From Flavobacterium sp. LMO8 (GTDB lineage: Bacteria > Bacteroidota > Bacteroidia > Flavobacteriales > Flavobacteriaceae): a stretch of 64,000 bases of DNA. The stretch covers positions 110,126 through 174,125 of the forward strand of contig NZ_WIBJ01000006.1 of assembly GCF_009495755.1 (NCBI RefSeq), written 5' to 3'. Of the stretch, positions 53,376-64,000 are shown piece after piece (positions within the stretch are counted from its first letter, which is position 1; the number at the start of each line of letters is the position of its first letter). The notes beneath the pieces were generated by a model. The model saw nothing but the letters and a program-made list of their open reading frames with translations. It had not been told where the DNA came from and searched no databases. The position numbers and the translations under genes were made by a program.

Positions 53376-53391
53376 TGTAACAATTGTTACA
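53376..53391 (+). promoter_or_regulatory. Crp-family operator, site 1 (perfect palindrome)
   Basis: TGTAACAATTGTTACA is a perfect 16-bp palindrome with the CRP geometry TGTAA-N6-TTACA. Its centre is 28.5 bp upstream of a -7-like TAATTTTA (53412-53419), so near -40 of the SQR promoter. Confidence 0.8.
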
Positions 53392-53444
53392 CTTTCTTAT
53401 TTTTCAATTTTTAATTTTACAAAACTAACCAAATACTCAATACA

Positions 53445-54695
53445 ATGAAAGATAAGTATCAAATTGTAATTGTTGGCGCAGGAACTGGAGGAATAATGAC
53501 TGCTGCACAACTACTTCGCAAAGATAAAAATTTAGATATTGCAATAATTGATCCATCAGAGGTACATGTTTATCAGCCAGCGTGGACACTTGTTGGTGGT
53601 GGTGCATTTAATTTTGAAAAAACAAAAAGATCAACGTCTTCAGTTATTCCAAAAGGGACTATTTGGATCAAAGACAAGGTAGTTTCATTAGAACCAGAAA
53701 CTAATAGCTTAACAACAGAAAAAAGCGGAAAAATTGCTTACGATTACTTAGTACTATCTCCAGGATTAGTATATGATTTAGACGGAATTGAAGGCTTGAG
53801 AGAAAATCTTGGTAAAAACGGTGTTTGCAGTAATTATACCGACCCAAATTACACTTGGGAATTAATTAAAAATTTCAAAGGTGGAAATGCTGTTTTTACG
53901 CAACCAATTACTCCTATTAAATGTGGTGGAGCTCCTCAAAAGATAGCCTATTTAGCGGCAGATTATTTTAGAAAAAAGAAAATTACAAATGCAGAGGTTG
54001 TATTTGCAACACCTGGTTCAGTAATTTTTGGTGTAAAGGTTTTTGCCGATACTTTAATGCAAGTTATTTACAGATATGGTATTCATTTCAAACCACATTA
54101 TGCCCCTGTAAAAATTGATGGAGAAAAAAAATTAGTTTACTTTAAAAGTATTGCTCCCGAAGAAAATCAATGTGTTATTAATGAAGGAAATGTATTAAAT
54201 GAAGAATTTCATGGTGAGACAGAAATTGTAATGCCTTTTGATATTTTGCATTTGGCATCACCACAAATGGCTCCCGATTTTATTAGAAATTCATCATTAG
54301 CAAATGCACAAAAATGGTTAGATGTTGATATTTTATCACTCCAGCATTTGAGACATAAAAATGTTTTTAGTTTAGGTGATGTTGCTGCTTTACCTACTGC
54401 AAAAACAGGTGCTGCAATCAGAAAACAAGCTCCTGTTGTTGTAGAAAATATACTAACAATGATAAAAGAAAACAAATTAGGTCATTCTATCTATGAAGGG
54501 TATTCATCTTGTCCATTAGTAACGGGTTATGGAAAAATGGTTCTTGCTGAATTCAAATATGACAACGTACGCGATTCTGATCCATTTTTATCAAAATTTG
54601 TAGATACTACAAAAGAAAAATGGAGCATGTGGATTCTGAAAAAATATGGTCTTCCTTACATGTATTGGAATAAAATGTTAAAAGGAAAAATGTAA
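53445..54695 (+). CDS. Sulfide:quinone oxidoreductase (mitochondrial-like type)
   Basis: A 416-residue FAD enzyme oxidising sulfide to persulfide and reducing quinone. N-terminal VIVGAGTGGIMTAAQLL binds FAD, and the two redox Cys are Cys160 in IKCGGAPQKIAYL and Cys356 in SSCPLVTGYGKM, as in the SQOR-like (type II) group. FSLGDVAALPTAKTGAA is the second FAD motif and the C-terminus (MWILKKYGLPYMYWNKML) is the membrane-anchoring amphipathic helix. First gene of a sulfide-detox cluster under its own operator. Confidence 0.9.
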   Translation: MKDKYQIVIVGAGTGGIMTAAQLLRKDKNLDIAIIDPSEVHVYQPAWTLVGGGAFNFEKTKRSTSSVIPKGTIWIKDKVVSLEPETNSLTTEKSGKIAYDYLVLSPGLVYDLDGIEGLRENLGKNGVCSNYTDPNYTWELIKNFKGGNAVFTQPITPIKCGGAPQKIAYLAADYFRKKKITNAEVVFATPGSVIFGVKVFADTLMQVIYRYGIHFKPHYAPVKIDGEKKLVYFKSIAPEENQCVINEGNVLNEEFHGETEIVMPFDILHLASPQMAPDFIRNSSLANAQKWLDVDILSLQHLRHKNVFSLGDVAALPTAKTGAAIRKQAPVVVENILTMIKENKLGHSIYEGYSSCPLVTGYGKMVLAEFKYDNVRDSDPFLSKFVDTTKEKWSMWILKKYGLPYMYWNKMLKGKM

Positions 54696-54706
54696 TTTTC
54701 TTAACA
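54691..54706 (+). promoter_or_regulatory. Crp-family operator, site 2 (one mismatch)
   Basis: TGTAATTTTCTTAACA, TGTAA-N6-TAACA, one mismatch from TGTAA-N6-TTACA. It overlaps the SQR stop codon. Its centre is 29.5 bp upstream of the TACCTTTA box (54728-54735) preceding the regulator gene, suggesting autoregulation. Confidence 0.6.
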
Positions 54707-54722
54707 AAACCCTTATAAGTTA

Positions 54723-54740
54723 TTCTGTACCTTTACAGAA
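54723..54740 (+). promoter_or_regulatory. Regulator promoter box within a palindrome
   Basis: TTCTGTACCTTTACAGAA is a 7-bp inverted repeat with a 4-bp spacer that encloses TACCTTTA (TAnnTTTA), 12 bp before the ATG at 54752. It could also be a binding site. Confidence 0.5.
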
Positions 54741-54751
54741 ATTAAAATTTT

Positions 54752-55384
54752 ATGAAAGACATATTAACCCAATCTTACGGATATATTTTTGAAGAAGCTT
54801 TAATTGATGAAATTGTTAAAGTTGCTACCTTCAAAGAATTTAAGGCCGATGATTATTTAATCGAAATTGGCGATTATATCAAAACCATGCCTTTGCTTTT
54901 AAATGGTGCCATAAAAATATTACGTGAAGATGAAAATGGCGACGAATTATTATTGTATTTTTTAGAACGTGGTGATACTTGTGCAATGACCTTAACGTGT
55001 TGTATGGGACAATCAAAAAGTAGAATAAGAGCTATTGCCGAAACAAATGGTTCACTTTTAATGATTCCAGTCGAAAAAATGGAAGATTGGTTAACCAAGT
55101 ATAAAACGTGGAGAAACTTTGTTTTTGACAGCTATAATGTAAGACTAATGGAAATGCTTGAAGCTATTGACACTTTAGCCTTTATGAATTTAGACGAACG
55201 TTTATACAAATATTTAACAGATAAAGCAAAAGTTATAGGTGATACTGAAATACACAACACACATCAAGAAATTGCTTATGAAATGCATACTTCACGTGTC
55301 GTAATTTCAAGATTATTAAAAGCTTTAGAAATTCAAGGAAAAATTAAATTACATCGAAATAAAATAGAAATTTTACAATTTTAA
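54752..55384 (+). CDS. Crp/Fnr-family transcriptional regulator of the sulfide cluster
   Basis: A 210-residue protein with an N-terminal cNMP-like beta roll (~1-120), a dimerisation helix (~125-140) and a C-terminal winged helix. The HTH THQEIAYEMHTSRVVISRLL aligns without gaps to E. coli CRP [20 protein letters not shown]: Arg182 and Arg187 match CRP Arg180 and Arg185, while Val183 replaces Glu181. Three Cys (77, 83, 84 in TCAMTLTCCMG) sit where the ligand pocket would be, so thiol/persulfide sensing is plausible; the cAMP-binding arginine and serine motif is absent. Adjacent (0 bp) to the TauE gene. Confidence 0.85.
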   Translation: MKDILTQSYGYIFEEALIDEIVKVATFKEFKADDYLIEIGDYIKTMPLLLNGAIKILREDENGDELLLYFLERGDTCAMTLTCCMGQSKSRIRAIAETNGSLLMIPVEKMEDWLTKYKTWRNFVFDSYNVRLMEMLEAIDTLAFMNLDERLYKYLTDKAKVIGDTEIHNTHQEIAYEMHTSRVVISRLLKALEIQGKIKLHRNKIEILQF

Positions 55385-56167
55385 ATGGAACTATTAGGTT
55401 ATTTTGGCGCATTATGTATAGGATTGATATTAGGTTTAACTGGTGGTGGAGGTTCCATTTTAACAGTTCCAATATTAGTATATGTAATGCTTATTAATCC
55501 ATTAACTGCAGCTGCATATTCTCTTTTTATTGTAGGAACAACTTCAGCATTTGGAGCATTTCAAAATAGTCGAAAAAATTTAGTCGATTTTAAAAATGGG
55601 TTTTTATTTGCCGTTCCTTCTTTTATTGCTGTTTATATAACTCGAAGATATTTAGTTAATTTAATACCAAAAATAATAACCCTAAATTCATTTGTTACAA
55701 CAAGGAGTACATTTTTAATGGTATTTTTTGCAATTATTATGATACTTGCCGCTATTTCTATGTTAAAAAAGAAAAAAACAGAAAACATAGAAAGTAAAAA
55801 ATCATCAATTATAGCATTAATTATTCAAACCTTTATAATTGGAATTGTAATCGGATTAGTTGGAGCTGGTGGAGGTTTTTTAATTATTCCTTCTTTGGTT
55901 TTATTTGCAAAACTACCAATGAAAAAAGCAGTTGGAACCTCATTATTTATTATTGCAATGAATTCATTGATAGGATTTATTGGAGATATACAAAATATTA
56001 CGATAGATTGGATATTTTTGCTAACGTTTACTTCTATATCAATTGTTGGAATTTTTATAGGAATTTATCTGAACAAGTATGTAAATGAAGTACAATTAAA
56101 AAAAGGATTTGCTTATTTTGTTTTACTAATGGCAATCTTTATTTTATTTAAAGAATTTAAAATGTAA
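55385..56167 (+). CDS. TauE/SafE-family sulfite (or sulfur oxyanion) exporter
   Basis: A 260-residue membrane protein with seven to eight hydrophobic segments and two repeat halves, each with a Gly-rich motif: LTGGGGSILTVPILVYV and GLVGAGGGFLIIPSLV. The family exports sulfite/sulfoacetate-like anions. In the sulfide cluster it would export sulfite made by the persulfide dioxygenase encoded next. Start abuts the regulator stop. Confidence 0.85.
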   Translation: MELLGYFGALCIGLILGLTGGGGSILTVPILVYVMLINPLTAAAYSLFIVGTTSAFGAFQNSRKNLVDFKNGFLFAVPSFIAVYITRRYLVNLIPKIITLNSFVTTRSTFLMVFFAIIMILAAISMLKKKKTENIESKKSSIIALIIQTFIIGIVIGLVGAGGGFLIIPSLVLFAKLPMKKAVGTSLFIIAMNSLIGFIGDIQNITIDWIFLLTFTSISIVGIFIGIYLNKYVNEVQLKKGFAYFVLLMAIFILFKEFKM

Positions 56168-56178
56168 CATTAGTTACA
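56163..56178 (+). promoter_or_regulatory. Crp-family operator, site 3
   Basis: TGTAACATTAGTTACA fits TGTAA-N6-TTACA perfectly and overlaps the TauE stop. Its centre is 29.5 bp upstream of TAATTTTA (56200-56207) before the dioxygenase gene. The same -7 box is followed by ACAAAA-like sequence, as at the SQR promoter. Confidence 0.8.
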
Positions 56179-56228
56179 ACAATATCAACAGATTAAAGAT
56201 AATTTTACAAAAAATAAAATTTAAAAAC

Positions 56229-57638
56229 ATGAAAATAGAACAAATTTACACAGGATGTATTGCTCATGCAGCATATTACATCGAAAGCAATGGCGAAGCA
56301 GCAATTGTGGATCCATTGAGAGAAGTACAACCATATATCGATAAAGCTCAAAAAGAAAATGCAACCATAAAATATATTTTTGAAACACATTTTCATGCCG
56401 ATTTTGTTTCTGGTCATTTAGATTTGGCTAAGAAAACAGGAGCTTCAATCGTATATGGACCAACAGCAAATCCAAACTTTGATTGTATTGTAGCTAAAGA
56501 CGGACAAGAATTTAAAGTGGGTGGTGTTACAATTAAAGCAATTCACACACCTGGTCACACTTTAGAAAGTACATGTTATTTAGTAACTGATGAAACGGGT
56601 AAAGAACACGGAATTATCACTGGAGATACTTTATTTATTGGTGATGTAGGACGACCTGATTTAGCTCAAAAATTAGTGGAAGATTTAACACAAGAAGTAT
56701 TAGCAAATCATTTATACGATTCACTACGCAACAAAATTATGCCTTTGAGCGATGATTTAATTGTATATCCAAATCACGGAGCTGGAAGTGCTTGCGGAAA
56801 AAACATGAGTAAAGAAACCACCGATACATTAGGCAATCAAAAGAAAGTCAATTACGCCTTAAGAGCAGATATGACTCGTGAAGAATTTATTGCCGAATTG
56901 TTAGACGGATTAACTCCTCCTCCTGCTTATTTCCCACAAAATGTACTAATGAACATTCAAGGTTATGATAGTTTAGAATCAGTATTATCAAAGGCAGATA
57001 CACCGCTTTCTCCAAAGGAATTCGAAACAGTTGCTAATCAAACAGAAGCGTTAGTTTTAGATGTTCGCCATGAAAATGATTTTGTAAAAGAACATATTCC
57101 TGGTTCGATTTTCATTGGTTTACACGGTCAATTTGCGCCATGGGTTGGTGCTTTAATTAGAGATACCAAACAACCCATTTTATTAATTACTCCTGATGGA
57201 ATGGAAACTGAAACCATTACTCGTTTATCGCGCGTAGGTTTTGACAATACTTTAGGATATTTGAATGGTGGACTAAATGCTTGGAAAGCTGCTGGTTTTG
57301 AAACCGATTCAATTGAATCAATTTCGCCAGAGGAATTTGCTTCAAAATATGAAAACGCAATTGTTGTTGATGCCAGAAAACCAAGTGAATACAAAGCTGA
57401 ACATGTAGAAAAAGCAATGAACATTCCATTAGATTATGTAAACGAACAATTAGCCGAAGTACCAAAAGAAGATTCTTTCTTTTTGCATTGTGCCGGTGGT
57501 TATCGTTCTGTGATTATGTCTTCGATTTTAAAATCGAGAGGCTATCATAATATGATTAACGTAGAAAAAGGTATGGCTGGAATTAGAAATACAAATGCAC
57601 CCCTAACAGCCTTTGTTTGTCCGAGTACGTTGAAATAA
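56229..57638 (+). CDS. Persulfide dioxygenase-rhodanese fusion (ETHE1/CstB-like)
   Basis: A 469-residue protein: a metallo-beta-lactamase-fold domain (~1-245) with iron ligands in THFHADFVSGH (His54, His56, Asp58), HTPGHT and GDTLFIGDVGRPDL, then two rhodanese domains (~265-360 and 365-465). The first lacks the active Cys (about residue 321, ITPDGME); the second has it (Cys421, HCAGGYRS). It would oxidise glutathione-like persulfide to sulfite and transfer sulfur to give thiosulfate, as in CstB. Last gene of the sulfide cluster. Terminator at 57663-57694. Confidence 0.88.
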   Translation: MKIEQIYTGCIAHAAYYIESNGEAAIVDPLREVQPYIDKAQKENATIKYIFETHFHADFVSGHLDLAKKTGASIVYGPTANPNFDCIVAKDGQEFKVGGVTIKAIHTPGHTLESTCYLVTDETGKEHGIITGDTLFIGDVGRPDLAQKLVEDLTQEVLANHLYDSLRNKIMPLSDDLIVYPNHGAGSACGKNMSKETTDTLGNQKKVNYALRADMTREEFIAELLDGLTPPPAYFPQNVLMNIQGYDSLESVLSKADTPLSPKEFETVANQTEALVLDVRHENDFVKEHIPGSIFIGLHGQFAPWVGALIRDTKQPILLITPDGMETETITRLSRVGFDNTLGYLNGGLNAWKAAGFETDSIESISPEEFASKYENAIVVDARKPSEYKAEHVEKAMNIPLDYVNEQLAEVPKEDSFFLHCAGGYRSVIMSSILKSRGYHNMINVEKGMAGIRNTNAPLTAFVCPSTLK

Positions 57639-57662
57639 AACAAGTTAAGATAAAATAATAAA

Positions 57663-57694
57663 TCCGACTTCTTAACAAGAGTCGGTTTTTTTTT
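57663..57694 (+). terminator. Terminator of the sulfide cluster
   Basis: CCGACT pairs with AGTCGG, followed by ten T residues. Confidence 0.75.
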
Positions 57695-58032
57695 TAGACT
57701 CTTCATTTTGCTTCGTGCCTCGCAATGACAGGTAGGGCTATCCACACTCACTTTACTTAAAATTTTGTGAAATTTTAAGTAAGAGCTCAAACAAATGCTC
57801 CTATCTCTAACGCAGAATTGGTTTTCAGTTTAAAAATATACTTTTTCCAATCTCGTAGGGACGATATACTGGTAACAAAACACACATTAAGAATAAATAT
57901 ACTAATGCTAGCTAGCTTTAGCCGAACTAGCTACATCAAAAAATTCCTTTATAAAGTATATAAACAACAAACCACCTCAATTCATGTGGTTTTTATATTT
58001 AGAGTCCCTTAGGGACGGCATATTGGTAACAA

Positions 58033-58062
58033 AAAAGCCCTATCAAAATTGATAGGGCTTTT
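58033..58062 (-). terminator. rRNA operon terminator
   Basis: AAAAGCCCTATC / GATAGGGCTTTT stem; on the minus strand it follows 5S and ends in T residues. Confidence 0.8.
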
Positions 58063-58068
58063 CAAAAG

Positions 58069-58176
<108 letters not shown>

Positions 58177-58177
58177 A

Positions 58178-58251
58178 AGTTTTTAGTTGGTAGTTTCTAG
58201 TTTACAGTAGGGAGAAAACTCCAAACTCATAACTTTTAACTCCTAACTGCA
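58178..58251. repeat. Inverted pair of heptamer arrays in the 23S-5S spacer
   Basis: Five AGTTnnn units (58178-58212) followed by five AACTnnn units (58217-58251), i.e. the same array in both orientations. A further 9-bp perfect hairpin TTCCTCCGC/GCGGAGGAA sits at 58322-58343, next to the 23S 3' end. Confidence 0.7.
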
Positions 58252-58347
58252 ACTTCGTTGCAAATATCTTAACATACTGAGATAAAATTTATTGTCATCC
58301 TGTAAAGGATCAGAAAGTTTCTTCCTCCGCCGTAGCGGAGGAATTTA

Positions 58348-61225
<2,878 letters not shown>

Positions 61226-61229
61226 GCCG

Positions 61230-61253
61230 CCTATTTTTATAAATAAAAATAGG
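61230..61253 (-). other. Perfect hairpin upstream of 23S
   Basis: CCTATTTTTAT and ATAAAAATAGG form an 11-bp perfect stem with a 2-nt loop in the tRNA Ala-23S spacer, a likely processing signal. Confidence 0.5.
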
Positions 61254-61321
61254 ACTTTCTTTATAAATACGTAATAAATCACGCATCTACTGTACTTTCT
61301 ACTTTTTAAATATTTTTATCT

Positions 61322-61337
61322 CAATATGTCAATGAAC
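61322..61337 (-). promoter_or_regulatory. boxA-like element before 23S
   Basis: Minus strand GTTCATTGACATATTG; a near-identical copy lies before 16S (63322-63337). Such duplicated elements precede 16S and 23S as antitermination boxA signals in rRNA operons. Confidence 0.5.
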
Positions 61338-61358
61338 TTTTTTCGCCGAGGCGAACTG

Positions 61359-61432
61359 TGGAGAATATCGGAGTCGAACCGATGACCTCCTGCGTGCAAG
61401 GCAGGCGCTCTAGCCAGCTGAGCTAATCCCCC
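61359..61432 (-). tRNA. tRNA-Ala (TGC)
   Basis: 74 nt, cloverleaf intact: acceptor GGGGGAT / ATTCTCC, anticodon TGC, T-loop GGTTCGACTCC; CCA is not encoded. Confidence 0.95.
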
Positions 61433-61446
61433 GTTTTTTAGTGTTC

Positions 61447-61472
61447 AGTTAACAGTTATCAGTTAACAGTAC
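61447..61472. repeat. AGTTAAC heptamer array between the two tRNAs
   Basis: AGTTAAC, AGTTATC, AGTTAAC, AGTACTT in tandem in the tRNA Ala-tRNA Ile spacer. Confidence 0.6.
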
Positions 61473-61520
61473 TTCAAACGGTTACTCAACCTCTAAAATT
61501 TCCTTATAAGTAAAACATTG

Positions 61521-61594
61521 TAGTCCCGCCCAGACTCGAACTGGGGACCCCTACATTATCAGTGTAGTACTCTAACCAGCTGAGCTACGAGACT
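61521..61594 (-). tRNA. tRNA-Ile (GAT)
   Basis: 74 nt, acceptor AGTCTCG / CGGGACT, anticodon GAT, T-loop GTTCGAGTC; no encoded CCA. Confidence 0.95.
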
Positions 61595-61680
61595 CTGTTT
61601 TTACTTATTTGTATTATTTGAATTAACAGCGAGAGTAATATTTATCGTATCGTAAAGATAGCTTCTCGTTTCTTCTCTAG

Positions 61681-63194
<1,514 letters not shown>

Positions 63195-63286
63195 ATATTG
63201 TTTGTTAGATAAATCTAACTTATGTTTCGATTCAAGTCGCTAGTCTTTTCAATAATATTGGAAAAATCTTACTCTCTCTTAATTTT

Positions 63287-63310
63287 CAAAATTACATCGC
63301 TGTAATTTTG
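63287..63310 (-). other. Leader hairpin before 16S
   Basis: CAAAATTACA (63287-63296) and TGTAATTTTG (63301-63310) form a perfect 10-bp stem with a TCGC loop, between the boxA-like element and 16S. Confidence 0.5.
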
Positions 63311-63321
63311 TGCTGTCAATT

Positions 63322-63337
63322 CAATATGTCTATGAAC
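63322..63337 (-). promoter_or_regulatory. boxA-like element before 16S
   Basis: Minus strand GTTCATAGACATATTG, one base different from the copy before 23S at 61322-61337. Confidence 0.5.
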
Positions 63338-63382
63338 GTGTCATTCTTTTTTTTTGTTCGCCACTGTTTCAGTTAGCGGGTG

Positions 63383-63412
63383 CAAAAGTACAACTCTTTT
63401 TTTATCTGGCAA
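63383..63412 (-). promoter_or_regulatory. rRNA promoter P1
   Basis: TTG (63412-63410), 19 bp, TACTTTTG (63390-63383), followed by the GC-rich CACCCGC. Confidence 0.65.
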
Positions 63413-63506
63413 GCTTTTTTGAAAAAATATTTTGTTTATTTTTTCACGACCACTTTACCACTATTTTTAAGAACTTGTACGCTCCGATTCTTGCGTTTCG
63501 GGTCGG

Positions 63507-63538
63507 CAAAGATACTACCTTTACTTTTTATTATCCAA
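63507..63538 (-). promoter_or_regulatory. rRNA promoter P2
   Basis: TTG (63538-63536), 21 bp, TATCTTTG (63514-63507), followed by CCGACCCG. Confidence 0.65.
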
Positions 63539-63621
63539 ATCTTTTTTTAACTTTTTTTAAAGTTTTTTTTGATTTGTTTAATCTTTCAGTTTGTGTGTGA
63601 ACTTCTGCTCTAATGCGGGTG

Positions 63622-63651
63622 CAAAAGTAGGAATCTTTTTTATTCTCACAA
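63622..63651 (-). promoter_or_regulatory. rRNA promoter P3
   Basis: TTG (63651-63649), 19 bp, TACTTTTG (63629-63622), followed by CACCCGC. An A/T-rich tract (63654-63685) just upstream could act as an UP element. Confidence 0.65.
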
Positions 63652-63689
63652 GCCTTTTTAATTCTTTTTTTATTCTTTTTTTTGACGCT

Positions 63690-64000
63690 TTTCTTAACAC
63701 GCTGATAACAAGGATTTAATATAGAAAGTTTTTTTAAAGTTTAACCACTAAGGACACAAGGAAAGTACTAAGCACACAAAAGGGGATTGTTTGAATGGTG
63801 AATAACGATTAACGAATATTGAATAGTGAAGTTTTTAAATACTGTGGCTACATCCCCCTAACCCCTTCGAAGAGGGAATTTCTTCTACAGAAGTATTGGT
63901 TTATTTTGAATGGAGAAGATTAATACTATATATAGAATGGTTTCAGGTTTCAGGTTGTGAGCTTAACTGCGTTAAGCTACAGCCTGCTGCGCAGGAGATT
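63690..64000. other. Gene-free right end with small repeats
   Basis: No supported gene. It contains the CACTAAGGACACAAGG/ACTAAGCACACAA-type repeat (63744-63780), an AGTGAATA-type stretch, a GTTTCAG heptamer pair (63940-63955) and a CCTGC/GCAGG hairpin near the edge. Confidence 0.5.

Larger units (their letters stand above)
57639..58068. other. Gene-free gap between sulfide cluster and 5S rRNA
   Basis: About 430 bp without a supported gene. It holds the terminator at 57663-57694, a duplicated segment of the type GTAGGGACGATATACTGGTAAC (~57857-57880 and ~58006-58030), a small hairpin CCAC/GTGG with a T run (57968-57995), and the rRNA terminator at 58033-58062. Short open frames here lack codon bias. 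Confidence 0.6.

Noticed and set aside
53376..53391. E. coli-type CRP or FNR site
   Set aside because: Half-site is TGTAA, not TGTGA or TTGAT, and the regulator residue at the CRP 181 position differs.

Overview
The window reads as a low-GC chromosomal segment of a Flavobacterium-type member of the Bacteroidota. Four things support this: the gliding genes gldF-gldG next to dnaN and mnmE, the 16S/23S sequence, recurrent TAnnTTTG promoter boxes (often with a TTG 17-23 bp upstream) instead of sigma70 boxes, and A-rich rather than Shine-Dalgarno start regions. Nothing looks like a phage, plasmid or insertion sequence. Most genes are housekeeping genes, with a few accessory islands between them.

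Layout. 1-4.8 kb: a 5'-truncated M1-like outer-membrane protein gene and a fused alpha/beta 2-oxoacid dehydrogenase E1. 4.8-11.8 kb: a complete trp operon (trpE-G-D-C-F-B-A) preceded by an 18-codon leader peptide with Trp-Trp-Trp and an attenuator hairpin. 11.9-17.2 kb: NfeD-like protein and flotillin, then an ABC ATPase with a permease fused to a TlpA-like thioredoxin. 17.2-22 kb: yaaA, a RluD-type pseudouridine synthase, a PASTA protein, ddl, a DUF433/DUF5615 toxin-antitoxin-like pair, and coaD. 22-35.6 kb: SulP transporter, methyltransferase, DEAD-box helicase, M14 peptidase, Nudix/pyrE divergent pair, cysteine desulfurase and several small envelope proteins. 35.7-41.4 kb (minus strand): lipid-linked sugar flippase, glycosyltransferase, YfhO protein and DUF4834. 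41.5-52.5 kb: outer membrane protein, GNAT protein, purC, phoH, SAM hydrolase, gldF, gldG, dnaN, mnmE. 53.4-57.6 kb: a sulfide-oxidation cluster (SQR, Crp-family regulator, TauE exporter, persulfide dioxygenase-rhodanese). 58-63.7 kb (minus strand): a complete rRNA operon, 16S-tRNA Ile-tRNA Ala-23S-5S, with three tandem promoters.

The most interesting signal is in the sulfide cluster. Three 16-bp sites of the form TGTAA-N6-TTACA (one with a single mismatch) precede the three transcription units, each 28.5-29.5 bp from a TAnnTTTA -7 box. The Crp-family protein encoded inside has Val where E. coli CRP has Glu181, the residue that reads the G of TGTGA. The operator carries A at exactly that position, so regulator and operator can be matched from sequence alone.

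The window also holds several families of small repeats: palindromic elements whose inner stems differ but still pair, one of them sitting in the loop of the phoH terminator, and arrays of degenerate hexamers (CAAGnn) and heptamers (for example AGTTnnn, YTGAAAC). These arrays occupy intergenic and rRNA spacers and in places appear to have entered coding sequence (mnmE, a glycosyltransferase C-terminus, a conserved hypothetical).
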